Below are positions 18,624 to 26,293 of a DNA stretch of 64,000 nt, piece after piece. Positions within the stretch are counted from its first letter, which is position 1, and each line of letters opens with the position of its first letter. Position numbers and translations under genes: made by a program. The notes under the pieces were generated by a model that saw only the letters and a list, made by a program, of their open reading frames with translations, searched no databases and was not told the origin of the DNA. The stretch lies in assembly GCF_024339125.1 (NCBI RefSeq), contig NZ_CP101417.1:2801001-2865000 (forward strand), given 5' to 3'. Source of the stretch: Xanthomonas hortorum (lineage in GTDB: Bacteria; Pseudomonadota; Gammaproteobacteria; Xanthomonadales; Xanthomonadaceae).

Positions 18624-20093
18624 ATGTCGATCAGCAGCACCATCAAATCCATCCAGGACATCATGCGCAAGGACTCCGGCGTCGACGGAGACGCCCAGCG
18701 CATCGGCCAGCTGGTGTGGATGTTGTTCCTCAAGATTCTCGATGACCGTGAGCAGGAATGGGAGCTCATCCACGAGGACTACCGTTCGCCGTTGCCGCAG
18801 CGGCTGCGTTGGCGCAACTGGGCAGCCAATCCGGAAGGCATGACCGGTGGGGATCTCAAAGACTTCATCGACCTTGAGCTGTTTCCTAATCTACGCGACC
18901 TGACACCTCGCCACAGCAAGCCGCTGGGCTTCGTCGTGCGCGATGTGTTCCAGGACGCCTACAACTACATGAAGTCCGGGCAGCTGATCCGCCAGGTGCT
19001 CAACAAGATCCAGAGCGGTGTGGACTTCAACAAGGCGCAGGAGCGCCATGCGTTCGGCGACATGTACGAGCAGCTGCTGCGCGACCTGCAGAGCGCCGGC
19101 AACGCAGGCGAGTTCTACACACCGCGCCCGGTTACCGAGTTCATGGTGCGCATGGTCGACCCCAAGCTGCATGAAAAGGTCATGGACCCTGCCTGTGGCA
19201 CCGGCGGCTTTCTCACCTGCGCCATCGAGCACAAGCGCCAGCGCTATGTGCGCACCGCCGAGGACGAGGCCATCCTGCAGGCCAGCATCTTCGGCGTGGA
19301 GAAGAAGCCGCTGCCGCACCTGCTGGCCACCACCAACATGGTGCTGCACGGCATCGAGGTGCCCGGCCAGATCAAGCACGACAACACCCTGGCGCGCCCG
19401 CTGATCAGCTGGGGGCCAGGCGAGCGGGTCGAGTGCATTGTCGCCAACCCGCCGTTTGGCGGCATGGAAGAAGACGGCATCGAAAGCAACTTTCCCGCCG
19501 CCTTCCGCACCCGCGAAACCGCCGACCTGTTCCTGGTGCTGATCATGCACCTGCTCAAGGACGGTGGCCGCGCGGCTGTGGTGCTGCCCGATGGCTTCCT
19601 CTTTGGTGAAGGCATCAAGAGCCGCATCAAGGAAAAGCTGCTCACCGAGTGCAACCTGCACACCGTTGTTCGCCTGCCCAATGGCGTGTTCAACCCCTAC
19701 ACCGGCATCAAGACCAACCTGCTGTTCTTCACCAAGGGCACGTCCACCAAGGACGTGTGGTTCTACGAGCACCAGTACCCGGCCGGATACAAGAGTTACT
19801 CCAAGACCAAGCCCATGCGCATCGAGGAGTTCGCCGTCGAGGAAGCCTGGTGGGGGAGCGAGGCCAATGGCTTTGCCGCACGGCAGGAAAACGAATTCGC
19901 CTGGAAGGTCAGCTTCGAAGAGCTGCAAAGCCGCAACTGGAACCTCGACAGCAAGAACCCGCATGTGGGCGAGCAGATCAGCCACGACCCGGACAGGCTG
20001 CTGCGCAACTACGCCGCCCTGCAAGGCGAGATTGGCGAGCTGCGCGGCCAGCTCAAGGCGGTGCTGGCCGAAGCGCTGGAGCGCCGAGTATGA
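18624..20093 (+). CDS. hsdM: Type I restriction-modification system, M subunit
   Basis: This 489-residue N6-adenine methyltransferase has an N-terminal helical HsdM domain (1-125). The catalytic domain has the AdoMet-binding motif DPACGTGGF near residue 188 and the catalytic NPPF near residue 275 (VANPPFGG). Both are intact. It methylates the recognition site as an M2S complex and is also needed for cleavage with HsdR. I chose the ATG at 18624 over the in-frame TTG at 18600. The stop overlaps the hsdS start as ATGA. Confidence 0.96.
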   Translation: MSISSTIKSIQDIMRKDSGVDGDAQRIGQLVWMLFLKILDDREQEWELIHEDYRSPLPQRLRWRNWAANPEGMTGGDLKDFIDLELFPNLRDLTPRHSKPLGFVVRDVFQDAYNYMKSGQLIRQVLNKIQSGVDFNKAQERHAFGDMYEQLLRDLQSAGNAGEFYTPRPVTEFMVRMVDPKLHEKVMDPACGTGGFLTCAIEHKRQRYVRTAEDEAILQASIFGVEKKPLPHLLATTNMVLHGIEVPGQIKHDNTLARPLISWGPGERVECIVANPPFGGMEEDGIESNFPAAFRTRETADLFLVLIMHLLKDGGRAAVVLPDGFLFGEGIKSRIKEKLLTECNLHTVVRLPNGVFNPYTGIKTNLLFFTKGTSTKDVWFYEHQYPAGYKSYSKTKPMRIEEFAVEEAWWGSEANGFAARQENEFAWKVSFEELQSRNWNLDSKNPHVGEQISHDPDRLLRNYAALQGEIGELRGQLKAVLAEALERRV

Positions 20094-22378
20094 CGGCGCT
20101 GCTTACCGACAATCTGCCGCTGCTGGCAGGCGCGCCCAATGGCATCAAGAAGCTGCGCGAGCTGATTCTGGAACTGGCGGTGCGTGGCAAGCTGGTGCCG
20201 CAAGACCCAAGTGACGAGCCGGCCAGTGAGTTGCTTAAGCGGATTGCCGAGGAGAAGGCGCGGTTGGTGGCGGAGGGGAAGATTAAGAAACAAAAGCTGC
20301 TCGCTGATATAAACGCGGATGGGGTGCCGTTTGAAATTCCGGTGACCTGGGAGTGGGCTCGTCTTGGCGAAATCACCAACTTTGGTATTACTGTCAAAAA
20401 AGAAGAAATTCCAGAGGATGCCTGGGTACTCGATCTGGAGGATATCGAAAAAGACACATCAAAAATTTTGCAGAAATTTTTTCTTAAAGAGCGCAACTCA
20501 CTCAGTGACAAGAACAGTTTTACTAAAGGCGATGTCCTCTATGGAAAACTACGCCCATATCTCAATAAGGTTCTGGTGGCTGACGAGGACGGATTCTGCA
20601 CAACTGAGATTCTTCCTTTCAGATGCTACGGTCCTTTTGTAGCTCACTACTTCATGGGCGTGCTGAAAAGTCCGTACTTTCTCAGCTATGTGAATGCTCG
20701 GAGCTACGGTATGAAAATGCCTAGGCTAGGAACCGAAGACGGGAGGCAAGCCTTTTTCCCTCTTCCCCCGCTCGCAGAACAACACCGCATCGTCGCCAAA
20801 GTCGATGAGCTGATGGCCCTGTGCGACCGGCTGGACGCCCGGCAAGCCGATGCCGACAGCGCCCACGCCCAACTGGTGCAGGCGCTTCTGGACAGCCTGG
20901 CCCAGGCCCGCAATGCCGAGGATTTTGCGCAAAGCTGGCAGCGCCTGGCCGAGCACTTCCAAACGCTGTTCACCACCGAACCAAGCATCGACGCACTCAA
21001 GCAAACCCTGCTGCAACTGGCGGTGATGGGCAAACTGGTGCCGCAAGACTCCAGTGATGAACCGGCGAGCGAGTTGCTGAAGCGGATTGTGGAGGAAAAA
21101 GAGCGCCTCATCTTAGAAGAAGGTCTTAGAACGACAGCAAGCGAAGATGTTCCAGAAGCTGATTATTACTTCACGCTGCATGCCGGTTGGGCGTCCTGCC
21201 GGCTTGGCAACCTTGCTCGCTTCATTGACTACCGGGGCAGGACACCTACAAAAACATCATCTGGCATACCGCTCATTACTGCCAAAAATGTCCGGCCAGG
21301 ATTCATAAGCAGAGAACCTCAAGAGTTCATTGCCGACACAGACTACTTGTCTTGGATGACAAGAGGCTTTCCACGGGTTGGAGACATGCTTTTCACAACC
21401 GAAGCCCCAATGGGGAACGTGGCGATAATTGATATCGCTGAGCGGTTTGCACTAGCTCAGCGCGTGATTTGCTTCCAACTACATGAGCTGGGCACTGGTC
21501 CATTCCTAAAGCTGACAATGATGTCTTCTGGTTTTCAGGCGCAGCTTTCAGATGCAGCCACAGGTATGACGGCCACTGGTATCAAATCCTCCCGCCTTAA
21601 AGAAATACCCGTCCCGATACCACCGTTAGCCGAACAACACCGCATCGTCGCCAAGGTCGATCAACTGATGGCGCTCTGCGACCAACTCAAAGCCCGCCTC
21701 GGCGAGGCCCGCCAAGTGCATGGGAATCTGGCTAATGCATTGATTGGCCAAGCCTTGAATAACGAGAAGAAATCCCGCGCCCAGGCTGTTGATTTCAGTG
21801 CTTATCTGATTTCCAAACTCGCGTCACAACGCACCTTTGGGCGTGTTGCACATATGAAGTTGCTGTTCTTGGCTGATTCCCATCTGGGCTTGGGCCTGAT
21901 GGATGGATATCGTCGCCATGCTGCGGGTCCGCTCGATACGACGATTTATCGAGTGGAGGAGCGTGCTGCTCAAGAAGGGCTGTATTCGACCTCGATCGAG
22001 GTGCTCAAATCGGGGCAGGAAAAGGTCTCCTATCACATCGGGGCGAACATCAGTCGCTCTATCGAAACAGCGGCTTCCGCACTTGGCGCTGCTCAGAAGA
22101 AGTTGGATCGTCTTATCGCGCTATTTGAGGGGCGTAAGACGGACGATCTGGAGGCTGTCGCAACGCTATACGCGGTCTGGAACGACGCGCTTGCCGGGGG
22201 GCTTCATCCCAATGACGAGTGGTTGATCAGCGAGTTTCGCGGCAACTGGCATGAGGCGAAGGAGCGCTTCACGCCGGACATCTTAGGTAAGTGGCTTGGT
22301 TGGATGCGCGATAACGGACTTGTCCCGACGGGTAACAGTGCTGTGACGAAGTCACAGGCAGCTTTCTTGTTCAATTGA
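20090..22378 (+). CDS. hsdS: Type I restriction-modification system, S subunit with C-terminal extension
   Basis: This 762-residue specificity subunit has the usual two-fold build. The repeat GKLVPQD-x-SDEPASELLKRI occurs near residues 33 and 315. PLAEQHRIVAKVD-x-LMALCD closes each half near residues 228 and 514. The two target recognition domains lie between them and are clearly poorer in GC than the repeats. After about residue 555 the protein continues for some 200 residues not needed for an HsdS, beginning SAYLISKLASQRTFGRVAHM and including GYRRHAAGPLD. That tail resembles the Panacea/SocA-like fold in its KLLFLAD pattern, but this is tentative. The start overlaps the hsdM stop. Confidence 0.92.
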   Translation: MTALLTDNLPLLAGAPNGIKKLRELILELAVRGKLVPQDPSDEPASELLKRIAEEKARLVAEGKIKKQKLLADINADGVPFEIPVTWEWARLGEITNFGITVKKEEIPEDAWVLDLEDIEKDTSKILQKFFLKERNSLSDKNSFTKGDVLYGKLRPYLNKVLVADEDGFCTTEILPFRCYGPFVAHYFMGVLKSPYFLSYVNARSYGMKMPRLGTEDGRQAFFPLPPLAEQHRIVAKVDELMALCDRLDARQADADSAHAQLVQALLDSLAQARNAEDFAQSWQRLAEHFQTLFTTEPSIDALKQTLLQLAVMGKLVPQDSSDEPASELLKRIVEEKERLILEEGLRTTASEDVPEADYYFTLHAGWASCRLGNLARFIDYRGRTPTKTSSGIPLITAKNVRPGFISREPQEFIADTDYLSWMTRGFPRVGDMLFTTEAPMGNVAIIDIAERFALAQRVICFQLHELGTGPFLKLTMMSSGFQAQLSDAATGMTATGIKSSRLKEIPVPIPPLAEQHRIVAKVDQLMALCDQLKARLGEARQVHGNLANALIGQALNNEKKSRAQAVDFSAYLISKLASQRTFGRVAHMKLLFLADSHLGLGLMDGYRRHAAGPLDTTIYRVEERAAQEGLYSTSIEVLKSGQEKVSYHIGANISRSIETAASALGAAQKKLDRLIALFEGRKTDDLEAVATLYAVWNDALAGGLHPNDEWLISEFRGNWHEAKERFTPDILGKWLGWMRDNGLVPTGNSAVTKSQAAFLFN

Positions 22379-22406
22379 ATCTGCGATGTGCTGGGCACGG
22401 GCTGAT

Positions 22407-22448
22407 GGCAACGAGTCGGTTGAGCTCCGACGAGGAAACCTCGTTGCC
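22407..22448 (+). other. Hairpin after hsdS
   Basis: GGCAACGAG and CTCGTTGCC form a perfect 9-bp outer stem with an inner TCGG/CCGA stem, 28 bases after the hsdS stop. No T-run follows, so it may protect the mRNA end rather than terminate alone. Confidence 0.5.
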
Positions 22449-22535
22449 GTTGGCTAGGTATGCGTTTCCCTGCTCGCAGCGGCGTTCGTTATCCATGCTT
22501 GACGTAGGAATTTTTCGGTAGCAGTCTTGCTGCAC

Positions 22536-22710
22536 GGAGCCTCGAAACTCCGCAGACAGCGGTACCCACCTCCGACAAACCGGTGGGTTTTTTGTGCCTG
22601 CAACTTTTGTGGGTGCAACCGACGTGATGCTCTGCGTCGGGAGGGCGGCTAATACAACACCCGCAAGGGGAATACGCCCGCCGGCTGTCTGCGGTTTCGA
22701 GCCTCCCGAC
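22536..22710 (+). ncRNA. Structured leader with alternative pairings and an internal terminator
   Basis: The left arm GGAGCCTCGAAACTCCGCAG (22536 on) pairs with the right arm CTGCGGTTTCGAGCCTCC (22689-22706), and flanking GACAGC/GCTGTC extends it. The right segment CCTCCCGAC (22702-22710) can pair instead with GTCGGGAGG (22636-22644). Between the left arm and that segment lies a terminator hairpin (22564-22593). Alternative stems plus a terminator upstream of two coupled genes look like an attenuator or cis-acting RNA. I do not recognise the family, and a stand-alone small RNA is possible. Confidence 0.5.
22564..22593 (+). terminator. Terminator-like hairpin inside the leader
   Basis: ACCCACC (22564-22570) pairs with GGTGGGT (22582-22588), followed by a run of six T. 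It lies within the larger inverted repeat, so it may be conditional. Confidence 0.75.
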
Positions 22711-22766
22711 TTCCCGTCTGTCGCTTTGCGGCGGGCGGGCTGATTCCATGGAATGAGGAGCAGGCC

Positions 22767-23063
22767 ATGTCGGACGTTGTACGAGATGCGCAGTCACACC
22801 CGGGCTACTACCTGCCAGAAGGCGCGCAATACCGCCTGCAGCAGCTGCGCGACCACATGCGATTTTTGGCGCGCTTGGCGCAGCCACGTACGCAGGCCGA
22901 AGAGCAGTTGCGGCAGCCAGCCATCCGCTTGGACGAACTGGCGTGCTGCCTGGAGCTGCTGGCCGAGCAGGTAACTCAGGCACTGGCACAGGTGCAGTGG
23001 CCCGCGCGCCTGGAGCCCGACGCTTCTGACAGCGAACGTGCTGACGCCGGGGAGGTCGCATGA
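22767..23063 (+). CDS. Hypothetical protein, first of a coupled small-gene pair
   Basis: This is a 98-residue helical protein rich in Gln, Leu and Arg (YYLPEGAQYRLQQLRDHMRF, then a mid section AQPRTQAEEQLRQP). I do not recognise a domain. There is no signal peptide or membrane segment. It has an AGGAG ribosome-binding site 7 bases before the ATG and overlaps the next gene by ATGA, so it is very likely expressed. The structured leader at 22536 lies directly upstream. Position between a restriction operon and an effector block suggests accessory function, nothing more specific. Confidence 0.7.
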   Translation: MSDVVRDAQSHPGYYLPEGAQYRLQQLRDHMRFLARLAQPRTQAEEQLRQPAIRLDELACCLELLAEQVTQALAQVQWPARLEPDASDSERADAGEVA

Positions 23064-23329
23064 GCCGGCCAGTGATGGCGTCGCCCCGTGCGCGCAGGCG
23101 GGCAGGGGATGACAAGCCGCTTGAGGCGTTTGCCTTCGGCATTACCGTGGAGCAAGTAGATGCGCTGGATCAGTTGCTGCTGACCATCGCCGCCCATGGC
23201 GATGTGATCGCTGCCGGCAACGCCGATCGGCTGGACCGCCGCACCTTGCCCGTGCTGGGCAGCGCCATCTTCGATGCGGCCGGCGCCATGCGCACCATTC
23301 TGGATCAGTTGGCGCTTCAGCGGCTTTGA
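23060..23329 (+). CDS. Hypothetical protein, second of a coupled small-gene pair
   Basis: This 89-residue protein has a basic start (MSRPVMASPRARRRAGDDK). Then come two helices, VEQVDALDQLLLTIAAHGDV and FDAAGAMRTILDQLALQRL. The length and helical pattern resemble small Pseudomonas/Xanthomonas proteins of the DUF3077/DUF6124 sort, but I cannot assign it. It starts within the end of the previous gene (ATGA) and so depends on it for translation. Confidence 0.68.
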   Translation: MSRPVMASPRARRRAGDDKPLEAFAFGITVEQVDALDQLLLTIAAHGDVIAAGNADRLDRRTLPVLGSAIFDAAGAMRTILDQLALQRL

Positions 23330-23523
23330 TGGGCCGCTGTGGCCATTGAGCGTTAGCGAAGGATGAATGCAGCCACAGGTCTTGCACTTTGGGTCGCGCA
23401 GAGATCCGGAAGCGGCTAAACATGGTCCATCAAGTGGCGCATTCCTACATTTTGCAGAAGCCGGTAGCACGCAACGTGCTCTCGTCAAAATGGCGTGGGC
23501 GAAAGGTCGCGCCGTCGTGTGAT

Positions 23524-24204
23524 TCACTCGCTTCTATAGCCACTGTGATGGTAGCTAACCCGTTTTGGTAAACCGTGCTCGGCTCGAATAGAATTTTCCG
23601 ATGGTTCGCCTGACTGAGAATATTTGTATTTTCCTAAGCCGACAGCACGCAACTCTTCCTTTCCGGTGGGAGTGTCTGGGTCACGTTCGTCTTCATCTGA
23701 GCCTTTCCACGTTCCAGCCATCATATGCTTTGCATGCACCAATTCGTGCCCCAACACTGAAACTTTGTCGATGGGACTGGAGGTCACCTTATCGGTTGGG
23801 TCCCCATCGTCGTCCAGTTCAATGCTCGTCTGACGGGCACTCCATGACACAACAACACTTGATCCCTGGTTTTTTTCGCCTCCCGGCTTCTTCAGAGCAT
23901 ATGAACGGCCGGCTTTCTCGCTAATATCTTTGAATCTGCTTAGCTCAGGATGAGCGTCTAATTGGTGCCGTGAGAGAACGGGCTCTGCACCTGGATTTTC
24001 GGGGGGAGCGATCTCATGAATAGTGACCTTGTGTCCTCTTTTTCCACTAAGCTGCTGTAGCTTGTCAAGTAACTGGTTGCCAGTTGTTCGAGAGTTGAGA
24101 TGATCGAGATGCACATTCACTTCCGCATTAAACCGATCTTGGTCGCGGGGCGTATTGAACATGCTTTGTGAGTAGATCCCACTATAATTGGTTTGGATTG
24201 GCAT
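23524..24204 (-). CDS. xopG: Type III effector XopG (M91-family zinc metallopeptidase)
   Basis: This 226-residue protein has the zinc-peptidase motif HELVHA (in VSVLGHELVHAKHMM). A downstream GKEELRAVGLG region offers the third ligand. This pattern is that of the M91 group that includes NleD, HopH1 and XopG, proteases injected into host cells. The N-terminus is polar and rich in Asn, Ser and Gln, as type III signals are. Base composition is clearly more AT-rich than the neighbours, which fits transfer. A one-mismatch PIP box with a correctly spaced -10 lies about 75-100 bases upstream, pointing to HrpX control. The name rests on motif, length and context. Confidence 0.82.
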   Translation of the reverse strand: MPIQTNYSGIYSQSMFNTPRDQDRFNAEVNVHLDHLNSRTTGNQLLDKLQQLSGKRGHKVTIHEIAPPENPGAEPVLSRHQLDAHPELSRFKDISEKAGRSYALKKPGGEKNQGSSVVVSWSARQTSIELDDDGDPTDKVTSSPIDKVSVLGHELVHAKHMMAGTWKGSDEDERDPDTPTGKEELRAVGLGKYKYSQSGEPSENSIRAEHGLPKRVSYHHSGYRSE

Positions 24205-24242
24205 AATGTATATAGTTATTATGTCAAGTGGATGTGGCTCGC

Positions 24243-24303
24243 ACTATACCTTTGCCTATGCCTTGCTGCTATTTAAGTGCGCAAATCTATAAGCTGATGC
24301 GAA
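24243..24303 (-). promoter_or_regulatory. Imperfect PIP box and -10 for xopG
   Basis: Read on the minus strand: TTCGC, 15 bases, TGCGC, 30 bases, TATAGT. The consensus is TTCGB-N15-TTCGB-N30-32-YANNNT, so only one base of the second half is off. The -10 ends 39 bases before the ATG. Confidence 0.65.
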
Positions 24304-24772
24304 GCAGGCCAATAACCCCTGATTTAGTGAAGTTTCTATAAAATATACTCAGCATTGACAATGCAGGCCTCTCGCAAGTCGCGCTTGGCGACCTCGCCAC
24401 AGCCTCGACACCTGAGGCAATCTTCATCAGGTGCCAGTGATTGATTTTTAGCATGGGCGACCGTTGCGAGAAAGCGAAATCCCAAGTTCGCCCGCAACGC
24501 CGCGCATTGTTCAGAGGTTCCCTAAAGATAGTCTAGGGCCATCAATCGTGCCGAATGCAGCTGCCGTAGGTGAGTGGTCGCAATTTTGCCGCTGGCGAAA
24601 CAATATTCAGGGGGGGTAACGGTTCTTGGTTTGTAGCGCTGAGCATTGAATTTCCAAGTGTTTGACGCTGGCAGTGGAGTCAGATGCACTGAGGCGGTAC
24701 CCTTCGTCCGGAAGTTGGCCGCGCCCGCACTTGCGGCGGACGCGGCCCTCATCATGTTTCCTTTAGCGGCTT
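24304..24772. other. AT-rich gene-free stretch between xopG and the protease gene
   Basis: I see no credible gene here. GCGCATTGTTCAGAGGTTCC near 24503 looks like an insertion sequence end, but I found no partner end. The low GC and absence of genes suggest transferred DNA with decayed pieces. Confidence 0.45.
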
Positions 24773-25588
24773 CTAATGAGCTACTACCGCTATGAAGACA
24801 TCCTTGCCAACTACTTCCCAAGACAGCGTGCCAAAGCCTCGAGAGCCCCAGTTCTCGCCCCAACTGTTCTCGATAATCAGCCCGCTTTGATTATAGCCAA
24901 GTGCTACGACGCCGTGCCCACCATCGACCGGACTGGTAGTGTCGTTGTCCACTTCGTTGGCGCCTAGGTCGTTAAAGCCTTGTCTGGTGTTGAAGCCGAT
25001 CACCACCGGTGTTGATGCAGCTAGCGCTCGTTTTATCTGTTCGATCAGCGGGGCCTTTCCGTTCCCGCTACCCGAATAAATCACAGTGTATTTCTTGTAC
25101 GGCGTTCGATGGTTTGCCGCACTGGCACGGTCGGCTGCGGTTGGTTTGTGCTTCCAGTCGTAGTTGCCCCAGGAATAATGCTGCTCCGTGTCGATTCCTT
25201 GTGAAAGCGCTGTATCCAGGTTCGCTTCAATGGTGCTACCTTCATCGACACCATTATTTACTTGGCTATAAAGATACATGGGGGCAAATCGTTTAACTGC
25301 CTGCTTCCCTGCGTTGGCGTACCAGCCGCCCAATGTGTGAGCCGTGGCCCAGGATCCGCAGGAATTGACTTGCCCCTGGTCACCGGGCTCAATGGCAAAG
25401 CCGCGCAGATCAACACTGGCGGGTAGGTCGCCGGCACCGGTGCTCGTGGTGCCAAAGATGGGGGTGACTGGCTGGACCATCAAAGACTGCTTGAGGCCTT
25501 TGCCATGGGTTTCAGCCTGTGCAAGGGACATGGTGGAGCACCCCATCAGTACAACGAGGCAAGTGGAAATCGAGCATAATTTTTTCAT
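24773..25588 (-). CDS. Secreted papain-like (C1 family) cysteine protease
   Basis: This 271-residue protein has an export signal (residues 1-25). The signal contains both a lipobox-like LMGC (Cys17) and an AQA-type cleavage site, so lipoprotein or free periplasmic/secreted forms are both possible. The mature part has a complete C1 catalytic set: oxyanion Gln71 and nucleophile Cys77 in QGQVNSCGSWA, His in DGGHGVVALGY, and Asn in IIENSWGENWG. It would degrade proteins outside the cytoplasm, perhaps plant proteins via type II secretion. It lies between xopG and xopQ on the same strand, with a PIP-like promoter upstream. GC is low, as in xopG. Confidence 0.87.
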   Translation of the reverse strand: MKKLCSISTCLVVLMGCSTMSLAQAETHGKGLKQSLMVQPVTPIFGTTSTGAGDLPASVDLRGFAIEPGDQGQVNSCGSWATAHTLGGWYANAGKQAVKRFAPMYLYSQVNNGVDEGSTIEANLDTALSQGIDTEQHYSWGNYDWKHKPTAADRASAANHRTPYKKYTVIYSGSGNGKAPLIEQIKRALAASTPVVIGFNTRQGFNDLGANEVDNDTTSPVDGGHGVVALGYNQSGLIIENSWGENWGSRGFGTLSWEVVGKDVFIAVVAH

Positions 25589-25721
25589 TGGTTTCTAGTT
25601 CGCTTAAGGAGTGAGTCGCACAGAGCAGCCGCGTGGGCATGCACCACGCAGTGTGAGTGACGGCGGTTTGGTTTTTGAAGAGGTGGAAAACTAGATCTTC
25701 GCGGCTCCCCAGCCGCAGCAC

Positions 25722-25783
25722 AATATGATGCCCGCACGGGAGCCATGCTCACCGCAATGCGAAGAACTCTTCGCAATAAAGAA
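25722..25783 (-). promoter_or_regulatory. PIP-like box and -10 upstream of the cysteine protease
   Basis: On the minus strand: TTCTT, 15 bases, TTCGC, 31 bases, CATATT. One base departs from the PIP consensus, and the -10 spacing and YANNNT pattern fit. The leader to the ATG at 25588 is about 130 bases. Confidence 0.5.
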
Positions 25784-25786
25784 CGT

Positions 25787-26293
25787 TTAGTCGAACTGGA
25801 TTTTGCGAGACTTTATCTCTATTTTCAGGGCGGTTAACAACACCCAGGAAGAAGCCGTCAACAGATGATGGAGCAAGCAAGCAAGCAAGAGCAACGTCAT
25901 GTGGAGATCGATGCGGCGTTCAAAGCGGATGCGCAGTTTGCCCAGGCCTGCGAACCAGGCATGGGTGCGCTCGACGACCCAGCGATGACGGCCCAACCGG
26001 TCGTTGCGCTCAATCCCCTTGCGTGCGATCCGCGCAATGATGCCGCGCTGCTTGAGGAAGGCGCGACAGCGGGCGATGTCGTAAGCCTTGTCGGCGTGCA
26101 ATCTGCCTAGCCAACGTCGCGGACTCCCTGGTTTGCCGCCAATTGGCGGCAAGGCATCAATCAACTCCTCGAACACGACCGAGTCGTACCGATTGGTGCC
26201 AGTGAGGCGCACCGCCAATGGCACGCCGGGGCGGCCTTCGGCAATTTTTCCTAACGCGGACTCAAAGTGTAACTGCAATGATTTGCCCTTCAT
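25787..26293 (-). pseudogene. IS5-type transposase fragment (C-terminal half)
   Basis: The frame encodes the C-terminal half of a DDE transposase of the IS5 superfamily. The second Asp is in LHADKAYD and the catalytic Glu in RWVVERTHAWF, with RLTGTNRYDS before and the closing LLLACLLHHLL helix after. The first catalytic Asp and the whole N-terminus are missing, so it cannot be active. Homology begins at about GVPLAVRLTG (near 26220); the residues before it look like filler. Its first codons overlap the xopQ stop codon. The element evidently inserted or recombined directly after xopQ and then decayed. Confidence 0.85.

Noticed and set aside
19649-20089. Upstream extension of hsdS
   Set aside because: It overlaps hsdM in another frame. 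The ATGA junction at 20090 is the natural start.
22536-22710. Integron attC site
   Set aside because: The inverted repeat lacks paired R/L core sites (GTTRRRY-type ends) and no integron integrase is near.
24503-24523. Insertion sequence terminal repeat near xopG
   Set aside because: Only one end-like sequence was found, with no partner or target duplication, so I do not annotate an element.
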